A program made the position numbers and the translations under genes. DNA of 5,691 nucleotides from Rhodoluna limnophila (GTDB taxonomy: Bacteria; Actinomycetota; Actinomycetes; Actinomycetales; Microbacteriaceae): contig CALPUC020000064.1 of NCBI GenBank assembly GCA_943326655.2, forward strand, positions 1-5,691, in the 5' to 3' direction. The notes under the pieces are model-generated. The model saw only the letters and a program-made list of their open reading frames with translations, was not told the origin of the DNA and ran no database searches. Below, one piece after another: positions 5,521-5,691 of the stretch; the stretch's first letter is position 1; every line of letters starts with the position of its first letter.

Positions 5521-5691
5521 TTAGTCGCCGATGTAGCTCATCACGTGCTTGATTCGGGTGTAGTCCTCGAAGCCGTAGGCCGAAAGGTCTTTACCGTAAC
5601 CTGAGTGACGGAAACCACCGTGAGGCATTTCAGCAGCTAGCGGGATGTGGGTGTTGATCCAAACGCAACCGAAGTTGAGTCCCTTCGAGAA
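5521..5691 (-). CDS. patD: Gamma-aminobutyraldehyde dehydrogenase, C-terminal end only
   Basis: The last 56 codons and TAA stop of a gene entering from the right edge; the family is about 470-500 residues, so nearly all of it, including the catalytic Cys and Glu, lies outside the window. The visible part reads through NFGCVWINTHIPLAAEMPHG and then GYGKDLSAYGFEDYTRIKHV, the C-terminal signature of aldehyde dehydrogenases. The EMPHGG, SGYGKDLS-YG-EDYT and KHVM pattern is that of PatD/YdcW-type enzymes. These oxidise 4-aminobutanal to GABA with NAD in putrescine breakdown. A betaine-aldehyde or succinate-semialdehyde dehydrogenase is the alternative, less likely given the pot operon nearby. It lies upstream of the ATPase gene on the same strand with 56 bases between them, filled mostly by a strong inverted repeat. 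Family certain, substrate probable. Confidence 0.85.
   Translation of the reverse strand, partial: FSKGLNFGCVWINTHIPLAAEMPHGGFRHSGYGKDLSAYGFEDYTRIKHVMSYIGD

Overview
The window is about half G+C by eye and has tightly packed genes with very short intergenic gaps. It encodes a polyamine-type ABC importer, an alanine dehydrogenase, a small FtsK/SpoIIIE-family ATPase and the end of an aminobutyraldehyde dehydrogenase. The protein styles (actinobacterial PotB/PotD forms, a twin-arginine plus lipobox leader, an Ald that matches the Mycobacterium tuberculosis enzyme residue for residue at its active site) suggest a compact-genome actinobacterium. A Microbacteriaceae-like freshwater lineage is my best guess. 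This is inference, since no rRNA or marker gene is present.

Layout. Positions 1-3184, minus strand: the operon potD (3184-1946), potA (1945-821) and potB (818-1, cut by the window edge). The genes are almost fused: potD and potA are separated by nothing but the potD stop codon, and potA and potB by 2 bases. A second permease gene (potC) is expected just beyond position 1. Positions 3185-3369: a divergent regulatory region with a good potD ribosome binding site, a weak potD promoter candidate, two inverted repeats and the ald leader. Positions 3370-4485, plus strand: ald, with a good intrinsic terminator at 4517-4548 that lies inside the next gene. Positions 4457-5464, minus strand: a 335-residue membrane-anchored FtsK/EccC-like ATPase whose 3' end overlaps ald by 29 bases. 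Positions 5453-5506: a 13-bp inverted repeat between the last two genes. It follows the dehydrogenase stop codon and covers the GTG start of the ATPase gene. Positions 5521-5691, minus strand: the last 56 codons of a gamma-aminobutyraldehyde dehydrogenase (PatD type).

How the genes may work together. PotD, PotA and PotB would import putrescine or spermidine. PatD oxidises 4-aminobutanal, the product of putrescine transamination, to GABA. If the missing aminotransferase uses pyruvate, it makes alanine, and Ald would return that alanine to pyruvate with release of ammonium and NADH. The window therefore looks like a polyamine uptake and catabolism neighbourhood with an unrelated ATPase gene inserted in it. 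There is no sign of a CRISPR array, tRNA, rRNA, insertion sequence or phage gene. The least ordinary elements are the single-domain EccC-like ATPase, the repeat over its start codon, and the stop/start junction between potD and potA.
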